A stretch of DNA of 64,000 nucleotides from an uncultured Ruegeria sp. (GCF_947497005.1 NZ_CANMFF010000013.1:89062-153061), one strand, 5' to 3'; shown: positions 29,046-38,965, counted from the stretch's first letter. Program-made: numbers and translations. The notes: generated from the letters alone by a model not told the origin.

Positions 29046-29630
29046 ATGCCCCACCGGTTCACTTTATTGAGACAGCAGGAGGTCTGTTTGTCCGATCCCC
29101 AAAACCCGATACCGCAATGCCCAGTCGTTATGGCAACCGCCCTGCGGTTTGTTCCGCTTGCACCTTTGTCAGTATCACTGACGGCGTTTTCAAGGAAGAT
29201 AACCCGGAAGCACCCGGACCTGTTCAACCGGCTCGGTGAATACAGCCGGGTCGCGTTTGTGCTCGACCCAACGGATCTACCGGTTGTCGTTCTCCTCGAA
29301 CCGAATGGTGGTGCGCCGAGGATAAGGCTGTGTCGTAGGCGCGTGGCAGGGGCTGCGCGAATCTCCGGTCCGCTGGCCGCGCTGCTGGGGCTGGTTCATG
29401 GTGCGTTTGACGGCGATGCCCTGTTTTTCTCGCGCGATCTGGTGATCGAAGGTGACACAGCCGCGGCTCTGGCCCTGCGCAACGCAATCGATGACGCGGA
29501 GTTGGATCTTGCGCACGAAGCGGCAGCGCTTTCCGGCCCGCTTGCACGACCTTTCGAGCAGCTCATCGCGTTTGTCGAACTCCGAACCGGCCTATGTCTG
29601 ACCCGGCCCGAGGACGCAGTCCAATGGTAA
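29046..29630 (+). CDS. ubiT: SCP2-domain lipid-binding protein UbiT (YhbT)
   Basis: SCP2-like domain (HGAFDGDALFFSRDLVIEGDTAAALALRNAIDD), immediately upstream of ubiU-ubiV. Confidence 0.8.
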   Translation: MPHRFTLLRQQEVCLSDPQNPIPQCPVVMATALRFVPLAPLSVSLTAFSRKITRKHPDLFNRLGEYSRVAFVLDPTDLPVVVLLEPNGGAPRIRLCRRRVAGAARISGPLAALLGLVHGAFDGDALFFSRDLVIEGDTAAALALRNAIDDAELDLAHEAAALSGPLARPFEQLIAFVELRTGLCLTRPEDAVQW

Positions 29631-30607
29631 TGGAAATCGTTTGCCCGGCAGGAACGCCTGCCGCCCTGCGTGCGGCTGTCAAAGCCGGGGCGCATACCGT
29701 CTATTGCGGGTTCAATGATGAAACCAATGCGCGCAACTTTCCCGGTCTAAATTTCGACCGGGCAGAAATGCGGGCGGGAATTGCGTTCGCCCACGATCAC
29801 GGAGCCAAGGTGTTGGTTGCAATCAATACCTTCCCGCGAGCGGGCAGCGAGGCAATCTGGAAACGGGCAGTGGCGGACGCCGAAATCTGTGGTGCAGATG
29901 CCGTGATCCTCGCCGATTTGGGCCTGCTAGACTATGCCGCGCGCAGCCATCCCGGGTTGCGCAGGCACCTGTCCGTGCAGGCCGCGGCGGCCAATGCTGA
30001 TATTATCAACTTCTATGCCGAAACCTTCGGTGTCAAACGGGTGGTCTTGCCGCGTGTACTGTCTGTGCCAGAAATTGCTGGCATCAACTCGGAAACCGAA
30101 GTCGAAACCGAAGTCTTTGTGTTCGGTGGTCTTTGTGTAATGGCTGAAGGTCGCTGCTCACTGTCTTCTTATGCCACCGGGTTGTCCCCCAACATGAACG
30201 GCGTCTGCTCTCCTGCCAGCCATGTGGAGTACCAGAACGATCAAGGCGCGTTGAACGCGCGCCTTGGCGGCTATCTGATCCACCATGTGGAACGGAACGA
30301 GCCTGCGCCGTATCCGACATTGTGCAAGGGATGTTTTTCCGCAGGTGAAAAGACCGGGCACCTGTTCGAAGATCCCGTCAGCCTGAATGCAGAACGACTG
30401 ATCCCGCAATTGCAAAAAGCTGGTGTGACGGCCTTGAAGATCGAAGGGCGCCAACGGTCGAAATCCTATGTTGCACAAGTCGTTCGGTATTTTCGCGCCG
30501 CTGTCGATGCGCTGGATGCAGGGCAGCCAATGCCCGAAGGAATGCTGGCGCGTTTATCCGAAGGGCAGGCCATGACTACCGGCGCTTACAAAAAGACATG
30601 GAGATAG
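29624..30607 (+). CDS. ubiU: U32-peptidase-family protein UbiU (YhbU)
   Basis: EIVCPAGTPAALRAAVKAGAHTVYCGFNDETNARNFPGLNF, FGGLCVMAEGRCSLSSY; overlaps ubiT stop. Confidence 0.87.
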   Translation: MVMEIVCPAGTPAALRAAVKAGAHTVYCGFNDETNARNFPGLNFDRAEMRAGIAFAHDHGAKVLVAINTFPRAGSEAIWKRAVADAEICGADAVILADLGLLDYAARSHPGLRRHLSVQAAAANADIINFYAETFGVKRVVLPRVLSVPEIAGINSETEVETEVFVFGGLCVMAEGRCSLSSYATGLSPNMNGVCSPASHVEYQNDQGALNARLGGYLIHHVERNEPAPYPTLCKGCFSAGEKTGHLFEDPVSLNAERLIPQLQKAGVTALKIEGRQRSKSYVAQVVRYFRAAVDALDAGQPMPEGMLARLSEGQAMTTGAYKKTWR

Positions 30608-30611
30608 CAGG

Positions 30612-31529
30612 ATGGACTTGACCGTTGGCCCGAACCAGTTCTTCTGGTCTGCCGAAACCTGGGCCGCATTTTACACCGATCTGGCCCAGTCCCTCGTCGA
30701 TCGCGTCGTGGTCGGAGAATTGGTCTGTTCCAAGCGTCTGCCCTTTTATCAGGATCGTATCCCTGAGACGATTTCCCGGTTGGTCGAAGCGGGTAAAGAG
30801 GTCGCACTGACAAGCCTTGCCCTGGTGACCCTGAAACGCGAGCGCAAACTGACGGCAGATCTTGCGGCTATGGGCGTTATGGTTGAGATCAACGATCTGA
30901 CCGCGCTGGCGCATTTGCCTGAAAACTGCGCGTTTGCCGTTGGCCCGTTGGTCAACGTGTACAACGAAGGTACTTTGAAGTGGTTGGCCGCACAGGGTGC
31001 CCGCCGCATTTGTCTTCCGCCTGAATTGCCCATCGCGTCGGTCAAAGCGCTGACACAGGTTGCTTCGGACTTGGGCGTCGCGGTCGAAGTATGGGGGCAC
31101 GGGAGATTACCGCTGGCCATTTCCGGGCGCTGCTATCACGCGCGGTTGCATGGGCGCAGCAAAGACAATTGCCAGTTTGCCTGCGAAGACGATCCGGATG
31201 GGCTGGACGTTCTGACCGGTGATGGCAAGCCTTTTATGGCAATGAACGGGGTGCAGACCCTGTCGGACAGCTATGCCTGTACGGACCATCAGATCGATTT
31301 GCTACGGCAGGCGGGTGTCTCGGCGTTGCGCCTGTCGCCGCAATCCGACGGGTTCCTTAAACTGTGCAAGTTATATCGTCAGAGGCTCGACGGGGATCTG
31401 CCTCGGGGCGATCTGGAGCGCTCGCTGCGGACCGCTGATCCAAATGTTCGGCTGAGCGATGGGTTTCTGACAGGTTCCCATGGCGCTGAATGGTCAGGTG
31501 AATCCGGCGCACGTTCTGCGGCTTCATGA
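30612..31529 (+). CDS. ubiV: U32-peptidase-family protein UbiV (YhbV)
   Basis: LTVGPNQFFWS, VVVGELVCSKR, GRCYHARLHGRSKDNCQFAC (Fe-S cysteines). Confidence 0.87.
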   Translation: MDLTVGPNQFFWSAETWAAFYTDLAQSLVDRVVVGELVCSKRLPFYQDRIPETISRLVEAGKEVALTSLALVTLKRERKLTADLAAMGVMVEINDLTALAHLPENCAFAVGPLVNVYNEGTLKWLAAQGARRICLPPELPIASVKALTQVASDLGVAVEVWGHGRLPLAISGRCYHARLHGRSKDNCQFACEDDPDGLDVLTGDGKPFMAMNGVQTLSDSYACTDHQIDLLRQAGVSALRLSPQSDGFLKLCKLYRQRLDGDLPRGDLERSLRTADPNVRLSDGFLTGSHGAEWSGESGARSAAS

Positions 31530-32764
31530 CCATGGCGGCGGGCAGGGCGCTTGAAGCGTTCTGGAATGCCCCTTACCGCCCGTTGTTCTTCGCTTCTTAT
31601 GCCAGCGCATTATGCACGGTGGCGTGGTGGCCCCTTGGGGTTGCAGTAGGACTACCGGGCCCAGCCTGCACGCCAGAGGTTCTTTGGCACATCCATGAGC
31701 TGATCTTTGGTTTTGCCGGCGCGGCCATTGGAGGGTATCTTCTGACAGCTCTGCCGGGCTGGACCGGGAGACCTCCGGTGCAGGGGACGTCCCTGAAATG
31801 GCTTCTGGGGTTTTGGGTGTCCGCTCGGATAGCCATAGCGCTGACATGTGATTTTGTCCCTGTTCTGCCCATCGCTCTGAATGCAGGTTATTTCCTGCTA
31901 CTGGCCACGATAATTGGCAGTCAGTTGTTTTCAGCCAAGGCATACCGGAAACTTTGGTTTTTATGCGCTGTCGCCGGGCTAGGCCTTTGTGAGGCAGTGT
32001 TTCTGTGGTCCTTTGGAGCCGGGCTACCGTGGGTCAATCTGAACATGGTTCACGGGATACTCACCGGACTTGTCATGCTGATGGTCAGTATCGCGATGTG
32101 CGCTATTCCGGCGTTTACGACAAACTGGATGCTTCAAACCGGTCAGTTGAACAACCTCACACAATGCTCTGAATTCAATATATTTCTGGCTCGTGTGGGG
32201 TTGATTTCAAGCGTCTTTGCCCAACTATTTGAATGGACCACCACCGCGAGCTTAGCGATGATCACTGCGGCCTTGGCTCTGATTTGGGAAATGCGCAAAT
32301 GGCGAACCCCGCAGGTTCTTTGCAACCCTCTGCTCGCAGCGCTTCATTTGTCTTTCTTATGGCTGTCGATTGGGCTTCTGGTTACAGGGGTGTCGGGATT
32401 GGTGCCAACGCTTTATCCTACAAGTGTCGCTCTCCACGCGATTACTATCGGCGGGATGTCGGGGTTGATCATGGCCATCTCTGGCAGAGCGGCAGCCCAT
32501 ACGGATACAGGTGGCATGCGAGCCAACTTTGGGTTCATCACCGGCGTTGTTCTGGTCTGGCTGGCCACCGCAATACGGTTGGCTGTGCCAATTTTCCCAG
32601 ACCTTCAGGTTGAACTTGCGGCCGCAGCTGTGTGGTGCATAGGTTGGGTGGCGTTTATCATCGGCTTCCTGCCTGCTCTGACTGGCCCGATACGCCGGCC
32701 GGTTCTTAGCGGGCAAAGATTCGTCGTTTCAAAAACCTCAAATCTCGCACTGCCGAGAGAATGA
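31526..32764 (+). CDS. nnrS: NnrS family haem/NO-response membrane protein
   Basis: Multi-TM; APYRPLFFASYASALCTVAWWPLG, HIHELIFGFAGAAIGGYLLTALPGWTGRPPVQG; ATGA overlap with ubiV. Confidence 0.85.
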   Translation: MTMAAGRALEAFWNAPYRPLFFASYASALCTVAWWPLGVAVGLPGPACTPEVLWHIHELIFGFAGAAIGGYLLTALPGWTGRPPVQGTSLKWLLGFWVSARIAIALTCDFVPVLPIALNAGYFLLLATIIGSQLFSAKAYRKLWFLCAVAGLGLCEAVFLWSFGAGLPWVNLNMVHGILTGLVMLMVSIAMCAIPAFTTNWMLQTGQLNNLTQCSEFNIFLARVGLISSVFAQLFEWTTTASLAMITAALALIWEMRKWRTPQVLCNPLLAALHLSFLWLSIGLLVTGVSGLVPTLYPTSVALHAITIGGMSGLIMAISGRAAAHTDTGGMRANFGFITGVVLVWLATAIRLAVPIFPDLQVELAAAAVWCIGWVAFIIGFLPALTGPIRRPVLSGQRFVVSKTSNLALPRE

Positions 32765-32803
32765 AGAAATGCGTCTAACTCTATGTCAATACGGATTCTT
32801 ATC

Positions 32804-34303
32804 CTAGTCTAACTCAAGGATGATCTTCGTAACCTCTTCGATCTCTTTGGCGAGCGGGCGATCAACATCCAATGGCGGTGAAACGTCCCGTATATGTGTT
32901 TTAACATCCCCTAGAAACGGTCCCAGTTTGCTACTTGTCTCGCGCAACTCAACTGCCTGACAGGCGACTATCAATTCGATGGCTGCCAGCGTCGATAGAT
33001 GCCCGGTGATCTTGTTCAGGGCAGCCACACTGGCAGGGGAATTTGTCAGGCAATCCTCAATTCCATTTGCATTCACGCTGGGCCAGATCGGTGTTAGCTG
33101 GGCAGCATGTGCAAGTTCTGCGACCAAAGCTTCCGCGACTTTCATGACCGGCGCGAAGCCGTTCGAGGCGCTGTTCGGTTTTGCCAGAAAACTAGGTAGA
33201 CCGCTGAGTTCGGGATTCAATAGCTTGGAGACCCGGGCAAGCTGCGTCATTGCCATAGGTACGAATGACCGGTTCAAAGCCTCTGTTACGCTGGTGATTT
33301 CCGAAGAAAAATACGCGCCGCAGGACATGATCTTTTCAGCGTCTGCCAAAGCTACCGGATTATCTGTTGGGCTGTTCATTTCAGCCTCGGCGCAGTTCAA
33401 TACCCGATCCAACGCGGATCGTACTGTTCCATGTATTTGGACCACGTTGCGAAAACTCAAGGGGTCCTGCAAACGCCGGGCTTGATCGGGGTCGGTAAGG
33501 GCGCCGCCCGCCAACCGCCAACGCAGGCCTTCTCCGGCAGCAATATGCGCGTCATGCGGGCTCAGGAGCAGAATTTCACGGTCCAGCGGCCCGGTATTGG
33601 CCCGGAACGCCTCCATCGACATCGCTGCAGCGGTCTGGGCGGCCTCAAAAACTTTTTCTGCTTTCGAAAACGCAAGCGCCGCCAGACCGATAACCGTGCA
33701 GGAATGATTGGCTAGCGCAAGACCGTCGCGAGGAGCGAGTTTCAGTGCGGTTATTCCCTGCGATCGCATGACATCGATGCTTTGTCCGGCCGTGCCGTCC
33801 AAGGCATACATCTCGCCCTCGCCAATCAAGGCCAGACCGATAGTGGCGTTCAATACCAGATCTGCTGCGCCAATCGATCCCAAGGACCCCACGACCGGAA
33901 CAAGCCCGGCATTCAGGCATCCAGCGATGTGCTGGGCAACCTCGGGTCGGGCCGCACTGTGCCCCGTCAGCATTGTGTTCAGCCGAACGATCAAGCCTGC
34001 TCGAACCGCTTCGCATGGCATGGGCGGGCCAATGGCATGGGCGCGTCCTCTCAGAGTCTGGATCGAAAACTCGGTCAGGGCTTCGGCATCCAACACTTCG
34101 GTTGCCCGCGCGCCCAACCCTGTGGTCACACCATATACCGGCGTTCTCTCGGTTATGGCGCGCTCGACCAGCGCATGGGATCGGGCCATCCTATGCAGAC
34201 CTTCAGCGTCTAGGGAAAGGTGCCAACCTTCGTGTGATGCGCGATCGAGGGTTTCAACCGTCATACCCGCGCCGCTAAGAGTCAGGCTTTTCACGTCACG
34301 CAT
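32804..34303 (-). CDS. Aromatic amino acid lyase (HAL/PAL) family protein with atypical MIO region
   Basis: VYGVTTGLGARATEVLD, NSPTDNPVAL, similarity over most of the length; canonical ASGD replaced (GSLGSIGAADLVLNAT). Start at 34303 overlaps the upstream CDS end. Confidence 0.85.
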   Translation of the reverse strand: MRDVKSLTLSGAGMTVETLDRASHEGWHLSLDAEGLHRMARSHALVERAITERTPVYGVTTGLGARATEVLDAEALTEFSIQTLRGRAHAIGPPMPCEAVRAGLIVRLNTMLTGHSAARPEVAQHIAGCLNAGLVPVVGSLGSIGAADLVLNATIGLALIGEGEMYALDGTAGQSIDVMRSQGITALKLAPRDGLALANHSCTVIGLAALAFSKAEKVFEAAQTAAAMSMEAFRANTGPLDREILLLSPHDAHIAAGEGLRWRLAGGALTDPDQARRLQDPLSFRNVVQIHGTVRSALDRVLNCAEAEMNSPTDNPVALADAEKIMSCGAYFSSEITSVTEALNRSFVPMAMTQLARVSKLLNPELSGLPSFLAKPNSASNGFAPVMKVAEALVAELAHAAQLTPIWPSVNANGIEDCLTNSPASVAALNKITGHLSTLAAIELIVACQAVELRETSSKLGPFLGDVKTHIRDVSPPLDVDRPLAKEIEEVTKIILELD

Positions 34304-35303
34304 CCCGGTACAGCAGGTTCTGCACGATCCCCAAATCCCGAGCCCGCTCAAGAATTTTCGACCCCAGCGCAATATCGCTGGTGGACATGCCCCGGTGCCA
34401 GAACAGAATGGTTTCCTCGTCGCTTTCGCGGCCGGGCTTCAGACCTGCGGCGATCTCGCCGATCTCCGCATAAAACGACGTTTCGCTGACAATCCCTGCA
34501 TCGATCTGCGGTCTGAGCGCGCCCAGATGACCGGCGCGCATCTGCCCGAGGTCATCCATGACCAACTTGTCGAACCCGTCAGTGAAATTGATTGGCAGCG
34601 TGCTCATGGTCCCGTAGGGGACGACATAGGCGCCTTTCCTGACCCAAGACCGATCAAAGATGGGAGTCGGTGCGTTCAGGCGCGTCGCTTCGACCAGAAT
34701 ATCGGCTTTCTCCAGGCAGCTTTGCCAGTCGGTCGTGACGATCACGTCCTTACCTAAATCCTCGCGCAATCGTTGAGCAAATGCTTCCCGGCTTTCCGGA
34801 CGACGGGAGTGAACCCGGATTTCATCGAAGTCAAAAAGGTGATCCAGCAACCGTACATTCCAATATGACGTACCGCGCGCACCGACATGGCCCAGAACCT
34901 TCGGATTCTTCGGTGCAAGCCACTTGGCGCCCAACGCCGTCAGTGCCCCGGTCCGCATGTCGGTGATGCCCGCAGCATCGATAACTGCGCGTGGTGCTCC
35001 GGTGCGGGGGCAAAACAGGTTCAGCAGTGCCAGTTCCGACGGCAAGCCCTGTTTGTAATTGTCGACGTAATCTCCGACGACCTTGACGCCCGCGTAACCC
35101 AACGGTTCAACATATCCGCGCAAAACATTGAAATGCCCGTTGAAAGCCGGATCAGGCGTGAGGTGCATCCGGGGTTCGATGACCGTCTTGTTTTGTCCGG
35201 CAGCAATCAGGGTCTGTTCGACCGCGCTCAGAATGTCATCATTGCTCAGTGCCACCTGGTCAACTTCCGGCTGACCCAGATATTCAATCTCAATTCGTGC
35301 CAT
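34296..35303 (-). CDS. Ornithine cyclodeaminase/mu-crystallin family protein
   Basis: DAAGITDMRTGALTALGAKWLAPKNPKVLGHVGARGTSYWNVRLL, IRVHSRRPESREAFAQRL. Confidence 0.87.
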   Translation of the reverse strand: MARIEIEYLGQPEVDQVALSNDDILSAVEQTLIAAGQNKTVIEPRMHLTPDPAFNGHFNVLRGYVEPLGYAGVKVVGDYVDNYKQGLPSELALLNLFCPRTGAPRAVIDAAGITDMRTGALTALGAKWLAPKNPKVLGHVGARGTSYWNVRLLDHLFDFDEIRVHSRRPESREAFAQRLREDLGKDVIVTTDWQSCLEKADILVEATRLNAPTPIFDRSWVRKGAYVVPYGTMSTLPINFTDGFDKLVMDDLGQMRAGHLGALRPQIDAGIVSETSFYAEIGEIAAGLKPGRESDEETILFWHRGMSTSDIALGSKILERARDLGIVQNLLYRDA

Positions 35304-35371
35304 ATCCGCCGCTCCTTTTTTTACTATGATGGCGGTTCCGGGGTGCCAATACAGACCGAAAAATGTAAATC

Positions 35372-35394
35372 TTGAATCAGAATTACTGATTCAA
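35372..35394. promoter_or_regulatory. 23-bp perfect palindromic operator candidate upstream of lysR-type gene
   Basis: TTGAATCAG-AATTA-CTGATTCAA, 9-bp perfect arms, in the divergent OCD/LysR intergenic region. Confidence 0.6.
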
Positions 35395-35405
35395 AGAGGG
35401 TCATT

Positions 35406-36329
35406 GTGATGCGCCTTCCACCGCTAAACGCGCTTAAAGCCTTTGAAGCCACGGTGCGGCAAGGTGGGTTCACACAAGCCGCTTCAGAGCTCGGCGTATC
35501 ACCTGCGGCAGTCAGTATGCAGGTCAAGAACGCCGAGGAATACCTTGGCAAGAAACTGTTTCGTAGATTGAACAACCGCCTTCTAATGACGGATGCCGGT
35601 CGGATGTATTACCCTGTGATCTCGGAGGCTCTGACCGCTATTTCCAGTGCAACAGAAAATCTGATGGAGATCGAAGCCCGATCCCGCATAACTGTCAGTA
35701 CAATTCAATCTCTGGCCGAAAACCGGGTTGCGCCCGCCATGGCGCGGCTTCGGGCCCGTTTCCCGGACACAGGAATTGACCTGCGCATCGAGGCCGATCC
35801 GGTCAATCTACGGGACACCCGCACCGATCTGCGCATTACCAGCGAAAACCATCTTTACCCACAGCATGAGCACATTCCTTTGTTTAAGGACACAGCCTAT
35901 CCCTTTTGCATGAAGGACTTTTTTGAAAGACACATTTCGGGCTCGGGGATGGAAAACGTCTCGGACCATCTGCTGATCCATACTGACTGGGGTGAGCAAT
36001 ATGCCTCGCACCCGACCTGGGCCAACTGGTTTCGCAATGCTCAAATTGTGCGACGGCCCAGCGTTCGGAAAGGGTTGCGGGTGGGTGGAGCTGTAATTGC
36101 CTGTGCGTTGGCGGAACAGGGTGTGGGGGTTGCACTGGTTCCAAGAACGCTCATCGACGCCCGGATCACCGATGTGCGTCGTTTCCACATTGGTGATCCG
36201 GGGCTGCCCTTGCCGTATTCCTATTACGCTGTATTGGCCGAACCCGACGCGAAACGACGCTCGATCCTTCGTGCGTTCATTGATGAATTGGTGGCTAGTT
36301 CCTTGACGGATAACGTCGACATTTCATAG
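35406..36329 (+). CDS. LysR-family transcriptional regulator (GcvA-like)
   Basis: LPPLNALKAFEATVRQGGFTQAASELGVSPAAVSMQVKNAEEYLGKKLFRR. Confidence 0.9.
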   Translation: MMRLPPLNALKAFEATVRQGGFTQAASELGVSPAAVSMQVKNAEEYLGKKLFRRLNNRLLMTDAGRMYYPVISEALTAISSATENLMEIEARSRITVSTIQSLAENRVAPAMARLRARFPDTGIDLRIEADPVNLRDTRTDLRITSENHLYPQHEHIPLFKDTAYPFCMKDFFERHISGSGMENVSDHLLIHTDWGEQYASHPTWANWFRNAQIVRRPSVRKGLRVGGAVIACALAEQGVGVALVPRTLIDARITDVRRFHIGDPGLPLPYSYYAVLAEPDAKRRSILRAFIDELVASSLTDNVDIS

Positions 36330-36346
36330 CACCAGCGCCAAAACCC

Positions 36347-37606
36347 TCATGAAATATCCGCGTTTGCCTTGGTTTCTTCTTCCTGAACCCAGGTCTCGGC
36401 CTGCAGAACCCCGGGTTGCCCGGTGCCGATAATCCCCACAACCTGCACATCGCCGGTGTCAGTGGGCGCGGCAACCTGAACGCGTCGGATCAACGCTAAC
36501 AGGGCGACCGCAAGGCCAATACCCGCCAGAAGAAACTGAAGACCCCGTCCGCCAAACAAAGAGATGGAATTCGGTCCCATCATCGTACCCACAAGCAAAC
36601 CAACATTCAGCAACAATACCATTGTGCCACTGGCCGGAACGATCTGAGACAGCTTGAGCTGGTCATTGGCGTGCGCTGTCAAAATAGAATAGCCGGGATA
36701 CAGTCCAATTGCGATCAGGCCAAAGCCATAGACGATATGTGACGGCGATGTATCGACGGCCATCCAAAGGCTGGAAAGAGTCGTAATAATGCCCAACCCA
36801 ATGATGACATAGCGCCGGTCTGTGTGATCAGAAAGCCAGCCGATCGGGTATTGAACCACTGCACCGGCGATCAGCGCGACAACAAGCGCCCCGGACGCCT
36901 GTGCCGCAGTAAAGCCTTGTTGCAGGGCATAAAGCGGTAACGAGATGTAAGAGGCCGCGACACCGACACTGACCATAACAATCCCGATGACGGCAATGGG
37001 CGAAACCTTGTACAGCACAGGAACCGACATGCGCTCCGGCGCGGCATATTCGGGCGCTTTGTTGCCAGACAAAAGAAGCGGAACAATCGAAAGCGAAATC
37101 AGAATGGAAACAAGGCCAAACAAAAGGTTTCCAGTGGGGTCAGGAAAACCGACAATGGCAGTGCCGAGGGCAGGGCCTGCAAGCTGGATAATGAAATACA
37201 ACGATAGAATCTGAGCGCGCATGTTGTTTTCGGATTTCGCGTTCAGCCAGCTTTCGGTGATGACATAAAGCCCCGGGTAGCAAAACCCGCCCAACAGACG
37301 CATCACGCTCCAGCTGATCGCATCGCTGGTCAACAGATGCACAATGGCCGCAATTGAGACCAGCGAGGCAAGGGCGGAAAACGCCCGAATATGCCCGACG
37401 TTTTCGACCAGCCGGGGGGCCAGCGCAGTCCCGGCCAGCGCGCCCAAAGGATAGCTCGCCTGCATGATGGAAATCGTGAAATCACTGAAACCCAGACTGG
37501 CCCCACGGATCGTCAGCAGGGTTGCCAACAGGCCGTTGGCAACCATCAGCATGAACATCCCCAGGAACAGTGCCCAGTTTTCATTTAATGCGCGTATCAT
37601 GGCCAA
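36347..37606 (-). CDS. MFS transporter (YcaD/UMF-like)
   Basis: 12-TM-like 419 aa; GASLGFSDFTISIMQASYPLGALAGTALAPRLVENVGHIRAFSA; GWLSDHTDRR. Confidence 0.85.
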   Translation of the reverse strand: MAMIRALNENWALFLGMFMLMVANGLLATLLTIRGASLGFSDFTISIMQASYPLGALAGTALAPRLVENVGHIRAFSALASLVSIAAIVHLLTSDAISWSVMRLLGGFCYPGLYVITESWLNAKSENNMRAQILSLYFIIQLAGPALGTAIVGFPDPTGNLLFGLVSILISLSIVPLLLSGNKAPEYAAPERMSVPVLYKVSPIAVIGIVMVSVGVAASYISLPLYALQQGFTAAQASGALVVALIAGAVVQYPIGWLSDHTDRRYVIIGLGIITTLSSLWMAVDTSPSHIVYGFGLIAIGLYPGYSILTAHANDQLKLSQIVPASGTMVLLLNVGLLVGTMMGPNSISLFGGRGLQFLLAGIGLAVALLALIRRVQVAAPTDTGDVQVVGIIGTGQPGVLQAETWVQEEETKANADIS

Positions 37607-37778
37607 CCGCTAAGCTGGCGGGTCAAACCTGTATATAACCCCTACGACATTGGGATGTCGTTTGCTGGAACTCTGCTATTGCAGGCCAGTGCATCGAACA
37701 TCCGCCACTCAGCGGGCAATTCAATCGGTCTTTTGGCTGCGATAACTGCCCTTTGCTCTGGCTCGAATTGCGGTAAAG

Positions 37779-38951
37779 CTAGGCATCATCCTGCATGATC
37801 CGGGCATAGATATCAGGATCCGTCACGCCCTCGGAGCCAATTGTCAAAACACGTGACTGCGCCGTCAAACCAAGCTTCTTGACAAGTTCCGGGTTACCAA
37901 CTGCTTCAATCAATGCGGCCAATCCGGCAACGCCGCTCTCTCCGGCTTCGATCACCGGATCTCCGCCTTGCGGACGTGCCAGTCGGCGGACGGTTGGCGG
38001 GATCAGCTCGTCGCCGATTGTCAGAAAGTCCGAAGCTTCGCTGTGCAATATCTCCCACGCCATCGGAGAAGGCACGCCGCAGGACAAACCTGCCATAATG
38101 GTTTCTTCATCGATCTGAACAGACGCGGCTTGCCCTTGTTTTGCGCTTGCGAACAAACATGCAGCCAAAAGCGGTTCCACTACCACAACGCGCGGAGCGG
38201 AATCGCCCCAAGCCTGACGCAAGGCAGCCGCCACAGCCGCAGCGAGCCCGCCCACGCCACCTTGCAGAAAGACATGTGTTGGTGCGGTGTCCAATGAATC
38301 CACGACTTCTTTGACCATGACGCCGTAGCCAGACATCACGTCGCGCGGCGGGTCCGTATAGCCGGGCCAGGATGTGTCCGAGACAACGAACCAGCCGTTC
38401 TCTTCGGCCTCCCGCCGACACTGTTCAACCGAGGCGTCGTAGTCGCCATCGATGCGCACAACCTCAGCCCCCAGATCGCGCATGGCCTGCGCGCGGCCTT
38501 CACTGACCTCTGCGTGAATGTATATCCGACAAGGTGCGCCAAACCGCTTGCACCCCCAGGCGAGGGAACGACCATGATTGCCATCGGTTGCCGAAACAAG
38601 CGTGATCATGGCAACGTCATCAGCAAAGCTGCCAGCACGGATTTCTTTCAGGGAAACTTCCCTGCCTGTCCTTCGCGATACTTCACGTTGCAGGACACGC
38701 AAAGCAGCAAATGCGCCACCCAGTGCTTTGAAACTGCCCAAACCAAACCGAGGGCCTTCATCCTTGTAGCGGATTTCCGCCACGCCAATCTCGGCCGCCA
38801 ACGCGGGCAGGGGGTGCAAAGGGGTAGGCCCATACCCCTCCCATTGCGCGATCTCCTTGGTGGCGCGATCGAAATCCAGCCGTGTCAACACAGTTTCAGA
38901 AGCTGGGCCAAAATCCGGCTGGCCCGCCTGGTAGGCGATGGTCTTGTTCAT
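37779..38951 (-). CDS. Diaminopropionate ammonia-lyase family PLP enzyme
   Basis: RYKDEGPRFGLGSFKALGGAFAA, SATDGNHGRSLAWGCKRFG, QGGVGGLAAAV. ATG at 38951. Confidence 0.88.
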   Translation of the reverse strand: MNKTIAYQAGQPDFGPASETVLTRLDFDRATKEIAQWEGYGPTPLHPLPALAAEIGVAEIRYKDEGPRFGLGSFKALGGAFAALRVLQREVSRRTGREVSLKEIRAGSFADDVAMITLVSATDGNHGRSLAWGCKRFGAPCRIYIHAEVSEGRAQAMRDLGAEVVRIDGDYDASVEQCRREAEENGWFVVSDTSWPGYTDPPRDVMSGYGVMVKEVVDSLDTAPTHVFLQGGVGGLAAAVAAALRQAWGDSAPRVVVVEPLLAACLFASAKQGQAASVQIDEETIMAGLSCGVPSPMAWEILHSEASDFLTIGDELIPPTVRRLARPQGGDPVIEAGESGVAGLAALIEAVGNPELVKKLGLTAQSRVLTIGSEGVTDPDIYARIMQDDA

Positions 38952-38965
38952 GGTCGTATGTCCTG

